The notes under the pieces: generated by a model
Database searches by the model: none
Told to the model about the DNA's origin: nothing
Seen by the model: only the letters and a program-made list of their open reading frames with translations
NCBI RefSeq assembly: GCF_918698245.1
Contig: NZ_CAKKMS010000001.1
Coordinates: 930,001-994,000, forward strand
Source of the DNA: Pedobacter sp. Bi126
Lineage (GTDB): Bacteria; Bacteroidota; Bacteroidia; Sphingobacteriales; Sphingobacteriaceae
Length of the DNA: 64,000 nucleotides
Direction: 5' to 3'
Position numbers and translations under genes: made by a program
In this document: positions 16,932 through 25,448 of the stretch, piece by piece
Position numbering within the stretch: the first letter of the stretch is position 1
Layout of the letters: each line of letters begins with the position of its first letter

Positions 16932-19346
16932 ATGAACCTCTTATTTAAATCTGCTCTTTTTGCGCTGCTTATTTTTAGTCTCCAAACCACTTTTGCTCAA
17001 AACATTAAGGTATCGGGAACCGTTACCGACAAAAGCAATAAAGCACTCGATTATACTTCAGTAGCATTAATCCAATTACCCGATTCGGCTTCGGTTGCCT
17101 TACAAATCACCAACCAACAAGGTTTATACGAATTCAGCAATGTTAAATCTGGCAGGTATTTTATTAAAGCCCTAATGATGGGTTACAGTAAAAACCAATC
17201 TGTACCATTTGAAGTAAAAGATATGGCTGTTAAAGTTCCGTCAATTACGCTGGAAGACCACACTCAAAACCTGAAAGATGTAAACATCGTATCGAAAATG
17301 CCTGTAATTGATCAAAAAGCAGACAGGGTGATTGTAAATGTAGAACAGATGAATACCGCAGGCGATAATGCACTGGAAGTAATCAGCAGATCGCCGGGAG
17401 TAAAACTGGATAAGGACGATAACATTGTGCTTAAAGGTAAAAAAGGCATCAACGTGATGATCGATGGTAAGATGAGCTATATGACGGGCGTGGAATTAAC
17501 CACTTACCTAAAATCGCTACCCGGATCGGTATTAAGTAAAATCGAACTGATTTCTAACCCTCCATCCTCTTTCGATGCTGCTGGCACAGCAGGGATCATC
17601 AACATTAAACTCAAAAGAAATAAAATGCAGGGCTTTAATGGGAACCTGAATCTTGGCGGTGGTTACGGCCGTTATGGAAAAGTTTATGCTGGCACCAACC
17701 TGAATTACAATATCGGTAAAGTGAGCACTTATGTCCGCTTAAACGCCGGACACTATAACTCATACAACAGGTTAACTTTAAACAGAGCCATTGGCGACGA
17801 ACAATATAACCAGCTTAATTTCTGGCACCCAATAACCAACAGCCTAAATTACTCTACCGGTGCCGATTATTTCATTAACGATAACCATACTTTAGGCTTA
17901 ATGGTAAAAGGCTTTACTTCACCTGCAGAAACCAAGGTAAACAGCAATTCGGTAAATTATAATGCAGCGGGTATAAAAATGGGCGGAACATCGATGTTTA
18001 ATCCGCAAAGTAACACCGAAAAAAACCATGCAATTAACTTAAACTACCGTTTCAAAACAGATACATTGGGTGGTGAACTGGGTTTTGATGCCGATTATGT
18101 TAAATACGACAACAGCAAGAACGAAACCTTTACCAATAATTACCTCGATGCCAGTGATCAGCTGATCGGCAACCCGATCGATTTACGAAACAAAGGAATG
18201 GGCAATGTTTCTATCTATTCCATTAAGGCCGATTATAGCTTAAATTTTTCAAAAACATTAAAAATGGAAACTGGCTGGAAAAGCAGCTGGGTAAAATCGC
18301 AGAGCGATGTACGTTTCGATTCGCTAAAAACCGCTGGCTGGATTAACGATCCGCGCCGAACCAACGCCTTTTTATACAATGAAAACATCAATGCAGGTTA
18401 TCTTTCTTTGGATCAGAGCTTCAAAAACTTACAGATCAAAGCAGGTTTACGTGCAGAACAGACTTTGGGCAATGGCAGTTCATCAGGTACCAATACACTG
18501 ATTGACAGGAAATATTGGAAACTTTTTCCAACGCTATTTATCTCCTTAAAACTGGATTCGAACAACCTCGTAACGGCTGCCTACCGCAAAAGTATTAATA
18601 GGCCATCATACAGCAGTTTAAATCCCTTTACCTTTTATACCGATCCCTATACTGCCATACAGGGAAACCCATTATTACAGCCATCTTACGCCAATAGTTT
18701 TGAATTTAATTACTCGATTAAAAATTTCAGGGTACTGACCTTGAGTTATTCGGTAAGTAATGGCGCGATGTGGGAAGTGATTTATCAGGACAATAATACA
18801 AAAGAAAGCATCTCCAGGCCAGAAAACCTGAACCGTACAACAAATTTTTATATGGCTACCGGAAGTCCTTTTGATGTAACCAAATGGTGGAACAACAGTA
18901 CAGAAGTTTCTGTTGGTTATAACCGTACCACATCGGCAGTACAGGGAAATGGCTATAATGCTTTCTCGTGGAACTGGTCTGTTATGTCGGATAACACCAT
19001 CACTTTGCCTAAAAACTACAGCTTAAGCTTGTATGGTTATTACGATTCTCCTTCTATTTCTGGTTTATTCCGCAGTTTAGGGAATTATCAGCTCAATGTT
19101 GGCGCTAAAAAGTCATTCTGGAACAAAAATGCAACACTGGCCTTAAAAGTAAACGATATCTTCAATACCAGTAAGTTCAGAGCCAATCTGGAGTACAATA
19201 ATATTAAGACCTATTGGCAGAACGAATGGGAAAGCCGTAGGATAAACTTAAGTTTTACCTATAAATTCGGAAACATGAAAATCAAAACTGCCCGCAGCAG
19301 ACAAACCGGAACAAGCGATGAGGAAAACAGAGTCGGCAAAAATTAA
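16932..19346 (+). CDS. Outer-membrane beta-barrel family protein with carboxypeptidase-like regulatory domain
   Basis: Secreted, outer-membrane protein (804 aa). A Sec signal peptide (residues 1-22, ending TFAQ) precedes a carboxypeptidase-like regulatory domain (VSGTVTDKSNKALDYTSVAL, about 27-110), a TonB-plug-like region (LKDVNIVSKMPVIDQKADRV; GTAGIINIKLKR) and a large C-terminal barrel like the OMP_b-brl_3 family. The final segment departs from barrel strands and ends in a basic-acidic tail. Although TonB-receptor-like, the N-terminus lacks a clear TonB box, so transport is uncertain. It is divergent from the LytS/LytTR operon and its promoter carries putative LytTR sites, making it the probable target. 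No SusD partner lies nearby. Confidence 0.88.
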   Translation: MNLLFKSALFALLIFSLQTTFAQNIKVSGTVTDKSNKALDYTSVALIQLPDSASVALQITNQQGLYEFSNVKSGRYFIKALMMGYSKNQSVPFEVKDMAVKVPSITLEDHTQNLKDVNIVSKMPVIDQKADRVIVNVEQMNTAGDNALEVISRSPGVKLDKDDNIVLKGKKGINVMIDGKMSYMTGVELTTYLKSLPGSVLSKIELISNPPSSFDAAGTAGIINIKLKRNKMQGFNGNLNLGGGYGRYGKVYAGTNLNYNIGKVSTYVRLNAGHYNSYNRLTLNRAIGDEQYNQLNFWHPITNSLNYSTGADYFINDNHTLGLMVKGFTSPAETKVNSNSVNYNAAGIKMGGTSMFNPQSNTEKNHAINLNYRFKTDTLGGELGFDADYVKYDNSKNETFTNNYLDASDQLIGNPIDLRNKGMGNVSIYSIKADYSLNFSKTLKMETGWKSSWVKSQSDVRFDSLKTAGWINDPRRTNAFLYNENINAGYLSLDQSFKNLQIKAGLRAEQTLGNGSSSGTNTLIDRKYWKLFPTLFISLKLDSNNLVTAAYRKSINRPSYSSLNPFTFYTDPYTAIQGNPLLQPSYANSFEFNYSIKNFRVLTLSYSVSNGAMWEVIYQDNNTKESISRPENLNRTTNFYMATGSPFDVTKWWNNSTEVSVGYNRTTSAVQGNGYNAFSWNWSVMSDNTITLPKNYSLSLYGYYDSPSISGLFRSLGNYQLNVGAKKSFWNKNATLALKVNDIFNTSKFRANLEYNNIKTYWQNEWESRRINLSFTYKFGNMKIKTARSRQTGTSDEENRVGKN

Positions 19347-19370
19347 GGCTTGATCAAGGTAAATTATTTA

Positions 19371-19414
19371 AATCGGTTAGCTGGGGATTTCTCAATTTCA
19401 ACAGTTAACCGATT
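19371..19414. terminator. Hairpin between convergent genes, part of a GTTAACC repeat
   Basis: AATCGGTTA (19371-19379) and TAACCGATT (19406-19414) can form a 9-bp stem between the convergent barrel and GNAT genes. No U-tract follows. The right arm belongs to the 21-mer 19404-19424 also found at 14606-14626, so the repeat explanation is at least as good as a terminator. Confidence 0.35.
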
Positions 19415-19438
19415 AATCAGTTTCAACGATTAACGAAG

Positions 19439-19921
19439 TTATAAAACCAGTAGCATCCAAACATTACAGGCAAAATGGCCAGAATTACCTAATGGAGCAG
19501 CGAGTTTTTTAAATCCTGCCTTTTCGTACATCTGGATTGCCCTTTTAAGATCAGGAAACGATTCCAGGTAAATCTCATTATAACCAAAGTGCTGCGCCGA
19601 TTCTATACTTTTCTCCATAAGCATTTTGCCAATCCCTTTTCCTCGCGAAAATGCCGAGGTGTACAATTTAACCAGCTCAACACAGCCATCAGGTAAACCT
19701 TCGGTTGGATAAATACCACAACCGCCAACAATAACCCCATCCTCTTCGGCTAGCCAGTAAGCCGATTGAGGGTGTTCGAAAACTGTAGAGAGTTCATCGG
19801 TTGTAGGATCGGTGTAAACCGTGCCCGGCTTGTCGATTTTAAATTCTCTTAAAATCGTCCTGATCATTGAAGCAGTAGCTGCATTATCTTGTGCCGTAAT
19901 TTTTCTGATGGTAATGGCCAT
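19439..19921 (-). CDS. GNAT-family N-acetyltransferase
   Basis: Small cytoplasmic acetyltransferase (160 aa) transferring acetyl from acetyl-CoA to an unknown amine. The acetyl-CoA loop is visible as SRGKGIGKMLMEKSIE (R/Q-x-x-G-x-G/A), preceded by the beta strand CVELVKLYTS and followed by IYLESFPDLKRAIQMYEKAGF. The real start is ATG 19921: an extended frame would add 50 residues that run into the divergent gene and look unlike the family, and AGGAT lies just ahead of this ATG. It is divergent from the acidic-protein gene 110 bases away. Confidence 0.85.
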   Translation of the reverse strand: MAITIRKITAQDNAATASMIRTILREFKIDKPGTVYTDPTTDELSTVFEHPQSAYWLAEEDGVIVGGCGIYPTEGLPDGCVELVKLYTSAFSRGKGIGKMLMEKSIESAQHFGYNEIYLESFPDLKRAIQMYEKAGFKKLAAPLGNSGHFACNVWMLLVL

Positions 19922-20030
19922 ATCCTGTGTTTTTTTCAACAAAGTTAAAAAATGGGCCAAATGCTTTATTAAAATACCAAAACAAAATGCAATCGAATTC
20001 GATTTATTAAGTATTAAACAGATTATACCA

Positions 20031-20315
20031 ATGGAAAACGAAGAAAATAAAAAAGAAGCAGCAAAGGGCAACGATCACCCAAAACCGACAGATGATGTAC
20101 AGCTCGAAATAGAAACCGTAATCCCTTCAACAGAAAAAGAAACGGATAAATCAGGTGAGCCCGCACAAAAGCCCGAAGAAGTTAAGGATGAGGAAAAAGC
20201 AAAATCTGGTGATCATAAGGAAGAAACAGCCGCAACAGAGAAACCTGCTAAAGAAAACAAAACTGATAATGATGATAAACGGGATGATATTGAAACCGTT
20301 ACGCCAAGCGCTTAA
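20031..20315 (+). CDS. Small highly charged acidic protein, unknown function
   Basis: Predicted 94-residue protein of low complexity, dominated by Glu, Lys, Asp, Pro and Thr, with no hydrophobic core, so probably disordered in the cytoplasm. The motif IETVIPST near residue 27 recurs as IETVTPSA at the C-terminus, a possible internal repeat. I chose ATG 20031; a longer frame reaches back over the divergent GNAT gene and is not credible. The 56-base gap to the following lipoprotein may mean co-transcription. I do not recognise a family. Confidence 0.6.
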   Translation: MENEENKKEAAKGNDHPKPTDDVQLEIETVIPSTEKETDKSGEPAQKPEEVKDEEKAKSGDHKEETAATEKPAKENKTDNDDKRDDIETVTPSA

Positions 20316-20370
20316 GTTAATTTTGGTTAAACCCATATTGCAGCTGAAATAGTTTTAGTATTTTGGCGTT

Positions 20371-20982
20371 ATGAATAACATGAAAGAAAAACTATTGCTT
20401 TTCCTGTTTACCATAAGCATTTTTGGCTGTGGAATAAACAGGCAGGCACAGCAGATAAAAGCCCTGGAAGACTGCACCTATAAAATTACAGGTGTACAAC
20501 AGGTATCCATTGCAGGTACAGATGTTAAAAAGTTAATGGACCAGCAAAGTTTTAGCTTAACCAGTTTGCCTGGGGTTGCATTGGGGTTGTTAAGAAAAGA
20601 CATTCCTTTAAAAGCCAATCTGAATTTAGAAATAACCAACCCATCAAGCAATTTAGCGGCCATAAACCAGTTCGAATATAAGATATTGGTTAATAACACC
20701 GATTTGGCAGAAGGCATTGTTAATCAAAATGTGAGCATTGCGCAAGGGCAAACAGTTACCGTTCCGGTACAACTGGTAAGCAACATTTATGGGTTAGTGT
20801 CTAATGGCAATGTCTTTAACGATATTATCAAAGCTGCTCAGAAAGGATCAGCTTCAAAAGATGAAAAATTAGGTTTATTAACCATTAAAATAAAACCAAC
20901 CTTTATGCTGGGCAATACACCTGTTAAATATCCTGGTTACATTACCATTAATAAAGACATCAGCAGTAAAATATTATTGTAA
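20371..20982 (+). CDS. LEA type 2-like lipoprotein
   Basis: Predicted lipoprotein (203 aa): a short signal with lipobox IFGC (Cys about 20), then a beta-rich domain. The stretch IPLKANLNLEITNPSSNLAA with IPLK...L.I.NPS is typical of late-embryogenesis-abundant type 2/WHy domains, which fold as a small beta sandwich. ATG 20380 four codons in is an alternative start. It may follow the acidic protein in a transcript and is terminated by a strong hairpin at 21002-21036. Probably anchored in a membrane facing the periplasm; its role is unknown. Confidence 0.68.
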   Translation: MNNMKEKLLLFLFTISIFGCGINRQAQQIKALEDCTYKITGVQQVSIAGTDVKKLMDQQSFSLTSLPGVALGLLRKDIPLKANLNLEITNPSSNLAAINQFEYKILVNNTDLAEGIVNQNVSIAQGQTVTVPVQLVSNIYGLVSNGNVFNDIIKAAQKGSASKDEKLGLLTIKIKPTFMLGNTPVKYPGYITINKDISSKILL

Positions 20983-21001
20983 ATACCACCACAAATAAAA
21001 T

Positions 21002-21036
21002 GCCCGCTTAGCTAAATAGGTTAAGCGGGCTTTTTT
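21002..21036 (+). terminator. Intrinsic terminator
   Basis: GCCCGCTTA (21002-21010) pairs with TAAGCGGGC (21022-21030), a perfect 9-bp stem followed by six T. It ends the LEA-like lipoprotein unit and, lying between convergent genes, may also serve the S41 protease gene, although the minus-strand tail is less U-rich. Confidence 0.85.
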
Positions 21037-21051
21037 ATTAAAAAGCTTTTA

Positions 21052-22650
21052 TTAAAATTTCTTATCAGGCGTCATAACCATTCCCTTAAATCCTTTTGGA
21101 TCTAACTTTTCATCTAATGCTCTTAGTTCCGCTACCGATAGTTTTGATGGCATTACTGTTGTTGTTGTACTTAAGCTAGCTGTTTTTGCCGCTGTAGTTA
21201 CAAAATTACCATTTTTAGCATACAGCAATGCATAGGCCAACAAAGTCTCTGTTTCATCACCCCATGCTTTGGTTAAATCTTCGGCTGATTCCTTATCAAC
21301 TGTAAGGCCAGAATAATAGCCTCCGACGCCAAGTTTATTTTTGGTTTCAAATTCTGGAATATACATATCCACCTTATCTATTCTGATCGGAAAGAAACCT
21401 ACAGGCTTACCATAAGTTGTTCTACCAATCAGTTTTACATCCATTACCGGTTTTAAACTGTTAATGGTTAACTCACTTGCCGAGGCTGTTGATCCAGTTA
21501 CGATAAAATAAACCCTGTTTAATGTTAAACTACCTGATTTTGCAAATTTCTCTATATTATCGGCAGCTGTAGGCGAATAATTTAAATCGGCATAAGTAGC
21601 GTACTTTCCATTTACACCCGTGGTAAAGGTTTGTAATTTACCGTCATCATCTAACAGTGGTTGGTGTGCCAAAACAGAGGCTTTGCGCTGAGCTGATGTG
21701 ATCGACTGTAGATAGTTATTGTAATAAGAAGTAAACATCGTATTGCCTGTTTCTCCCGCTGGTGCCACTAAATTAATAATCTCGGTAGCTGTTGAAACAT
21801 AACCACCACCGTTATAGCGTAAATCAACCACGAGTTCAGTTACACCCTGGGTAGCAAAATTAGAAAAAACCGTATTTATGGCTGCAGAAGCATTATTGGT
21901 AAAACTATTAAATACAATGTAACCAACTTTTTTTGTACCAACCGTATAAACATTGGTAAACAATATTGGATTAACTGTATATAAACTGCTAGATACAACA
22001 GCTGTTTTTTGGTTGCCACTAATATCATTGAAAGCCAGGGTCACCGTTGCATTTGTGCCAAAAATGGCACTATTTAAAAAATTAATTGCACCGGGATAGG
22101 TCAGATCTGTTCTTCCGTTTACACTGGTTATCCTACAGCCACGAGTTAAACCCTGTAATGCTGCCGGTGAGTTGGGATAAACATATTTTACCCTTAAATC
22201 TGTAGTGTTATTATATTGAACAGAAAAACCGTAATCATTGGCCGAGCCATTTACATCAGCTTTAAGTGCCCCGGTTTTACCCGTCGTAGCTGCTGTGTAA
22301 TCGAAAAACGAATATTTGGGCTCGCCAGAATTACTCACATATTCGTATGGCTTTCCTGTTGCAGGATCTAAGGAATATTGTGTCATAGCATATAACTCTG
22401 CTTCATTCGAACTAAATCCACGCGGATTAAACACTTCATAAGTTGGTAGCGAAGTATTCCAATAATAAAGTTCTTTACCGTATAAAAAGATAGAATCTTT
22501 AGTCAATTCATCCCGCGTTCCGGTAGGTGTAGTAACAACTGGCGGGGTTACTGGCTCATCAGGCGCAGGACTGCTCTTTTTGCAGCCGGTAATGGCCCCA
22601 ACGCTTAAAAAAGCTAGTGCAATCAGGTAAAGGAATCTCTTATTTCTCAT
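21052..22650 (-). CDS. S41-family C-terminal processing peptidase, lipoprotein
   Basis: Predicted periplasm-facing lipoprotein protease (532 aa). The signal peptide ends in lipobox ITGC (about residue 23), followed by a Pro/Thr-rich linker. A PDZ-like domain is visible around VKYVYPNSPAALQGLTRGCR ITSVNG, and the tail-specific protease domain contains ELVVDLRYNGGGY, the probable catalytic Ser in TGSTASASEL and the Lys in GRTTYGKPVG. The family cleaves proteins near their C-terminus. It stands alone on the minus strand. A 12-bp perfect palindrome, ACGTATATACGT (22680-22691), lies 30 bases upstream of the ATG. Confidence 0.9.
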   Translation of the reverse strand: MRNKRFLYLIALAFLSVGAITGCKKSSPAPDEPVTPPVVTTPTGTRDELTKDSIFLYGKELYYWNTSLPTYEVFNPRGFSSNEAELYAMTQYSLDPATGKPYEYVSNSGEPKYSFFDYTAATTGKTGALKADVNGSANDYGFSVQYNNTTDLRVKYVYPNSPAALQGLTRGCRITSVNGRTDLTYPGAINFLNSAIFGTNATVTLAFNDISGNQKTAVVSSSLYTVNPILFTNVYTVGTKKVGYIVFNSFTNNASAAINTVFSNFATQGVTELVVDLRYNGGGYVSTATEIINLVAPAGETGNTMFTSYYNNYLQSITSAQRKASVLAHQPLLDDDGKLQTFTTGVNGKYATYADLNYSPTAADNIEKFAKSGSLTLNRVYFIVTGSTASASELTINSLKPVMDVKLIGRTTYGKPVGFFPIRIDKVDMYIPEFETKNKLGVGGYYSGLTVDKESAEDLTKAWGDETETLLAYALLYAKNGNFVTTAAKTASLSTTTTVMPSKLSVAELRALDEKLDPKGFKGMVMTPDKKF

Positions 22651-22975
22651 GGAAATTATTGTAACATTATCTTTTATAAACGTATATACGTACCGGGCAA
22701 AGGTTATTTGTTCGGGAAGAAACTTTTGTCAACCAACAAACTAAATTTAATTCAAAATATTGTGCTCCTGTGCATATGTATCAATGAATTACGTAAATCT
22801 ACCGATTAAATTACTTTTCACTGAGATATTTAGCAAATTTTAACAAGATATACTAAACCGGCGTCGCATTGGTAGTCCTTATGCCCCCATAAATTGTCGC
22901 CTTTGCACCGCTTAAGTCAATCAAATCTTGCGCAAATTTGTTATACTAAATTATCTGATTTAAAAACCAAGAACC
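22651..22975. other. Divergent noncoding region
   Basis: Separates the S41 protease and SRPBCC genes and must hold both promoters. The only feature I can point to is the palindrome ACGTATATACGT at 22680-22691; its function is unknown. No convincing -33/-7 pair was found for either gene. Confidence 0.4.
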
Positions 22976-23425
22976 ATGGAAAAGATCGAATTTAAAACCA
23001 CAATTAACGCCACAGCAGAAAAAGTTTGGGATGCGCTGTTTGGCGTAGAAACCTACCCCAAGTGGACAGCTGTTTTTGCAGAAGGATCGCGTGTAGAAAC
23101 CGATTGGAAAAAAGGAAGCAAGGCCCTGTTTCTGGGTGATAACGGAGATGGAATGGTGGCTGTGATTGAAGATAATATCCCTAACCGGTACATGTCTATC
23201 AAACACCTGGGCGAAATAAAAGACGGCAAGGAAGATCTCAGCGGGGATTGGGGCGAGACACTCGAGAATTATACCCTCAACGAAAGAGATGGCAAGACAG
23301 AATTGCTCATCGATATGAACATTAGCAATGAATGGAAAGATTATTTCGAAAAAACCTGGCCAAAAGCGCTGGATAAGGTTAAAGAAATAGCTGAAAAACG
23401 GAGTGAATATCATGTGGAGACATGA
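22976..23425 (+). CDS. SRPBCC (START-like) domain protein
   Basis: Single-domain SRPBCC/AHSA1-like protein (149 aa), a fold that forms a deep hydrophobic ligand cavity. The opening IEFKTTINATAEKVWDALFG and YPKWTAVF are typical of the family, and the long C-terminal helix DYFEKTWPKALDKVKEIAEK closes the cavity. No catalytic residues define a reaction. It is preceded by a 325-base divergent region and followed by a hairpin at 23445-23474 that can terminate transcription from either side. Ligand unknown. Confidence 0.85.
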   Translation: MEKIEFKTTINATAEKVWDALFGVETYPKWTAVFAEGSRVETDWKKGSKALFLGDNGDGMVAVIEDNIPNRYMSIKHLGEIKDGKEDLSGDWGETLENYTLNERDGKTELLIDMNISNEWKDYFEKTWPKALDKVKEIAEKRSEYHVET

Positions 23426-23444
23426 ATAAGCATACTCAAAAACC

Positions 23445-23474
23445 AAAAAAGCCTTACATTTCTGTAAGGCTTTT
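23445..23474 (-). terminator. Terminator of first tRNA-Phe gene
   Basis: AAAAGCCTTAC (23447-23457) and GTAAGGCTTTT (23464-23474) form a perfect 11-bp stem with a 6-base loop and T-rich tails on both strands. It lies 9 bases past the 3' end of the minus-strand tRNA-Phe and 19 bases after the SRPBCC gene, so it can serve both. Confidence 0.8.
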
Positions 23475-23483
23475 ATTTTTAAG

Positions 23484-23556
23484 TGGTGCCACCTGGATTC
23501 GAACCAGGGACACAAGGATTTTCAGTCCTTTGCTCTACCGACTGAGCTATGGCACC
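23484..23556 (-). tRNA. tRNA-Phe (GAA), copy 1
   Basis: Read on the minus strand it begins GGTGCCATAGCTCAG and ends with the T-loop GGTTCGAATCC and TGGCACCA. The cloverleaf closes with a 7-bp acceptor stem and a 5-bp anticodon stem (AAGGA/TCCTT) around loop CTGAAAA, giving anticodon GAA. CCA is not encoded. An identical gene lies 215 bases upstream. A promoter TTTG-N19-TACATTTG precedes it. Confidence 0.95.
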
Positions 23557-23569
23557 CCCTTTGGGATTG

Positions 23570-23600
23570 CAAATGTAGCATTCTTTTTTTCAAATCCAAA
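23570..23600 (-). promoter_or_regulatory. Bacteroidetes-type promoter of tRNA-Phe copy 1
   Basis: Minus strand: TTTG (23597-23600), 19-base spacer, TACATTTG (23570-23577), the -33/-7 consensus of Bacteroidetes sigma factor. The tRNA 5' end is 13 bases past the -7 box. Confidence 0.7.
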
Positions 23601-23736
23601 AAAGGATTTTAGATTTTATTCATTTTTTTTCTTCAAATGTAACCTTATTAAGGCCATCTTTTTGATAAGCAGTAAGATGGGCGGAAAAATATTTTTATTT
23701 TGGCTTAGGTATTCCTTTTTGAAAGGACATAAAACC

Positions 23737-23766
23737 AAAAAAGCCTCTCATTTCTGAAAGGCTTTT
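23737..23766 (-). terminator. Terminator of second tRNA-Phe gene
   Basis: AAAAGCCTCTC and GAAAGGCTTTT form the same hairpin as at 23445-23474 but with one mismatch, beginning 5 bases past the 3' end of the upstream tRNA-Phe copy. The unit of tRNA, promoter and terminator therefore appears duplicated. Confidence 0.7.
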
Positions 23767-23771
23767 GGAAG

Positions 23772-23844
23772 TGGTGCCACCTGGATTCGAACCAGGGACA
23801 CAAGGATTTTCAGTCCTTTGCTCTACCGACTGAGCTATGGCACC
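23772..23844 (-). tRNA. tRNA-Phe (GAA), copy 2
   Basis: Identical over all 73 bases to the tRNA-Phe at 23484-23556, same strand, anticodon GAA, no encoded CCA. Its own -7 element TACATTTG lies 15 bases upstream. Confidence 0.95.
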
Positions 23845-23859
23845 ATCCGTTTGGGATTG

Positions 23860-23889
23860 CAAATGTAGTGTTCTTTTTTCAAAAGCAAA
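23860..23889 (-). promoter_or_regulatory. Bacteroidetes-type promoter of tRNA-Phe copy 2
   Basis: Minus strand: TTTG (23886-23889), 18-base spacer, TACATTTG (23860-23867). Flanking sequence resembles that of the copy 1 promoter, supporting duplication of the whole unit. Confidence 0.65.
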
Positions 23890-24072
23890 ATTTTTTTTCG
23901 TTTATTTCATTCCTGCGCTGATTATCAATTAATTAATTTTTAACGATTCTTAAAACAGACCTTAATCCTTGCTTAGAATGAGTACAAACAAACAATTTTA
24001 TTATTTTTTTTATGCATGCATAGCAATTTATTTAGATTAATATCCTAATTTAGCGTAACAATCTAATATTGC

Positions 24073-25368
24073 ATGGTAGCACAGATCCTTTTTCTAGTAC
24101 TTACACTTGCAGCAATTGCGCTGTTTACAGTTAACCTGCGTAAAATAATTCGCAATATCCGTTTAGGAAAACCGGCAGATCGACAAGATCAGCCACAAAA
24201 AAGATTAATGACCATGCTTCGTGTGGCTTTTGGTCAGTCTAAAATGGTTGTCCGCCCTATCCCTGCCTTTCTTCACTTTTTTGTTTACATCGGTTTTGTG
24301 ATCATTAACATTGAAGTATTGGAGATCATGATCGATGGTTTATTCGGCACACACCGGATTTTTAATGGCCTAGGTGGTTTATATAACTTTCTGATCGGAT
24401 CTTTCGAGATCCTGGCCTTTACCGTTTGGGTTTCGTGCGCTATTTTTCTGATCCGCAGAAATATCTTAAAACTTAAACGCTTTAGCGGCGTGGAGATGAA
24501 AAGCTGGCCAAAATCTGATGCCAATTACATCCTCATCACCGAGATTTTGTTAATGAGTGCTTTCTTGTTAATGAATGCAGCCGATGCAAAATTACAGCTT
24601 TTGGGCGCCAGTCATTATGTTAATGCCGGTGCATTTCCAGTGAGTCAGTATTTAATTAATATCCTGCCTTCATCAGAAAGTGCCTTGGTTATCGTAGAGC
24701 GAAGCTGCTGGTGGTTCCACATTATAGGCATTCTGGCTTTCCTAAATTACCTGCCTTATTCGAAACACTTTCATATTCTTTTCGCCTTTCCAAATACCTA
24801 CTTTTCTAATTTGGAGCCCAAAGGTGAGTTTACCAATATGGCCTCGGTTACCAATGAGGTGAAAGCCATGCTCGATCCTTCTTTTGTCCCGGCAGAAACC
24901 GAACCCGGCAAATTTGGCGCCAAAGACGTAACTGATTTAAGTTGGGTAAACCTCATGAATGCTTATACCTGTACCGAGTGCGGAAGGTGTACTTCGGTAT
25001 GCCCGGCAAATATTACAGGTAAACTTTTATCGCCGCGGAAAATTATGATGGATACCCGCGATCGCATTACCGAAGTGGGCCAAAATATTGACAAACATGG
25101 TGCTGAACATCAGGATGGAAAATCTTTATTGGATGACTACATTAGCAGAGAAGAAATTTGGGCCTGCACCAGTTGTAACGCCTGCGTAGAGGCCTGTCCG
25201 GTAAACATTGATCCATTACAGATTATTATGGAGCTTCGCCGTTTTGCAGTAATGGAAGAGTCGCAGGCACCAGGCAGCATTAACGCCATGATGGGAAATA
25301 TTGAAAACAACCAGGCGCCCTGGAAATACTCTCCTGCCGATCGTTTTAACTGGGCACAAGAAAGCTAG
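24073..25368 (+). CDS. Membrane iron-sulfur oxidoreductase (HdrE/NarI-like plus 4Fe-4S domain)
   Basis: Predicted inner-membrane electron-transfer protein (431 aa). About five hydrophobic helices (residues 5-235) resemble the cytochrome b-like gamma subunit of nitrate/heterodisulfide reductases, with possible haem ligands in FLHFFVYIGF and WWFHIIGILAFLNY. The C-terminal part has two ferredoxin motifs, CTECGRCTSVCPAN and CTSCNACVEACPVN, each able to bind 4Fe-4S. The partner gene encoding a CCG-domain protein starts 80 bases downstream, which is the usual HdrDE-like arrangement. Donor and acceptor are unknown; such pairs often feed electrons between quinone and a soluble dehydrogenase. Confidence 0.87.
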   Translation: MVAQILFLVLTLAAIALFTVNLRKIIRNIRLGKPADRQDQPQKRLMTMLRVAFGQSKMVVRPIPAFLHFFVYIGFVIINIEVLEIMIDGLFGTHRIFNGLGGLYNFLIGSFEILAFTVWVSCAIFLIRRNILKLKRFSGVEMKSWPKSDANYILITEILLMSAFLLMNAADAKLQLLGASHYVNAGAFPVSQYLINILPSSESALVIVERSCWWFHIIGILAFLNYLPYSKHFHILFAFPNTYFSNLEPKGEFTNMASVTNEVKAMLDPSFVPAETEPGKFGAKDVTDLSWVNLMNAYTCTECGRCTSVCPANITGKLLSPRKIMMDTRDRITEVGQNIDKHGAEHQDGKSLLDDYISREEIWACTSCNACVEACPVNIDPLQIIMELRRFAVMEESQAPGSINAMMGNIENNQAPWKYSPADRFNWAQES

Positions 25369-25448
25369 CAATTGACAGTTTTCTGTCGGCATTGAATTAA
25401 AATAATAATTACATCAGGTCCTGATACTTGATATTAGATACTAGACAA

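Noticed and set aside
22946..23515. Open frame on the minus strand across the SRPBCC gene and tRNA-Phe.
   Set aside because: It runs antisense through a well-supported gene and into a tRNA gene; no family features.
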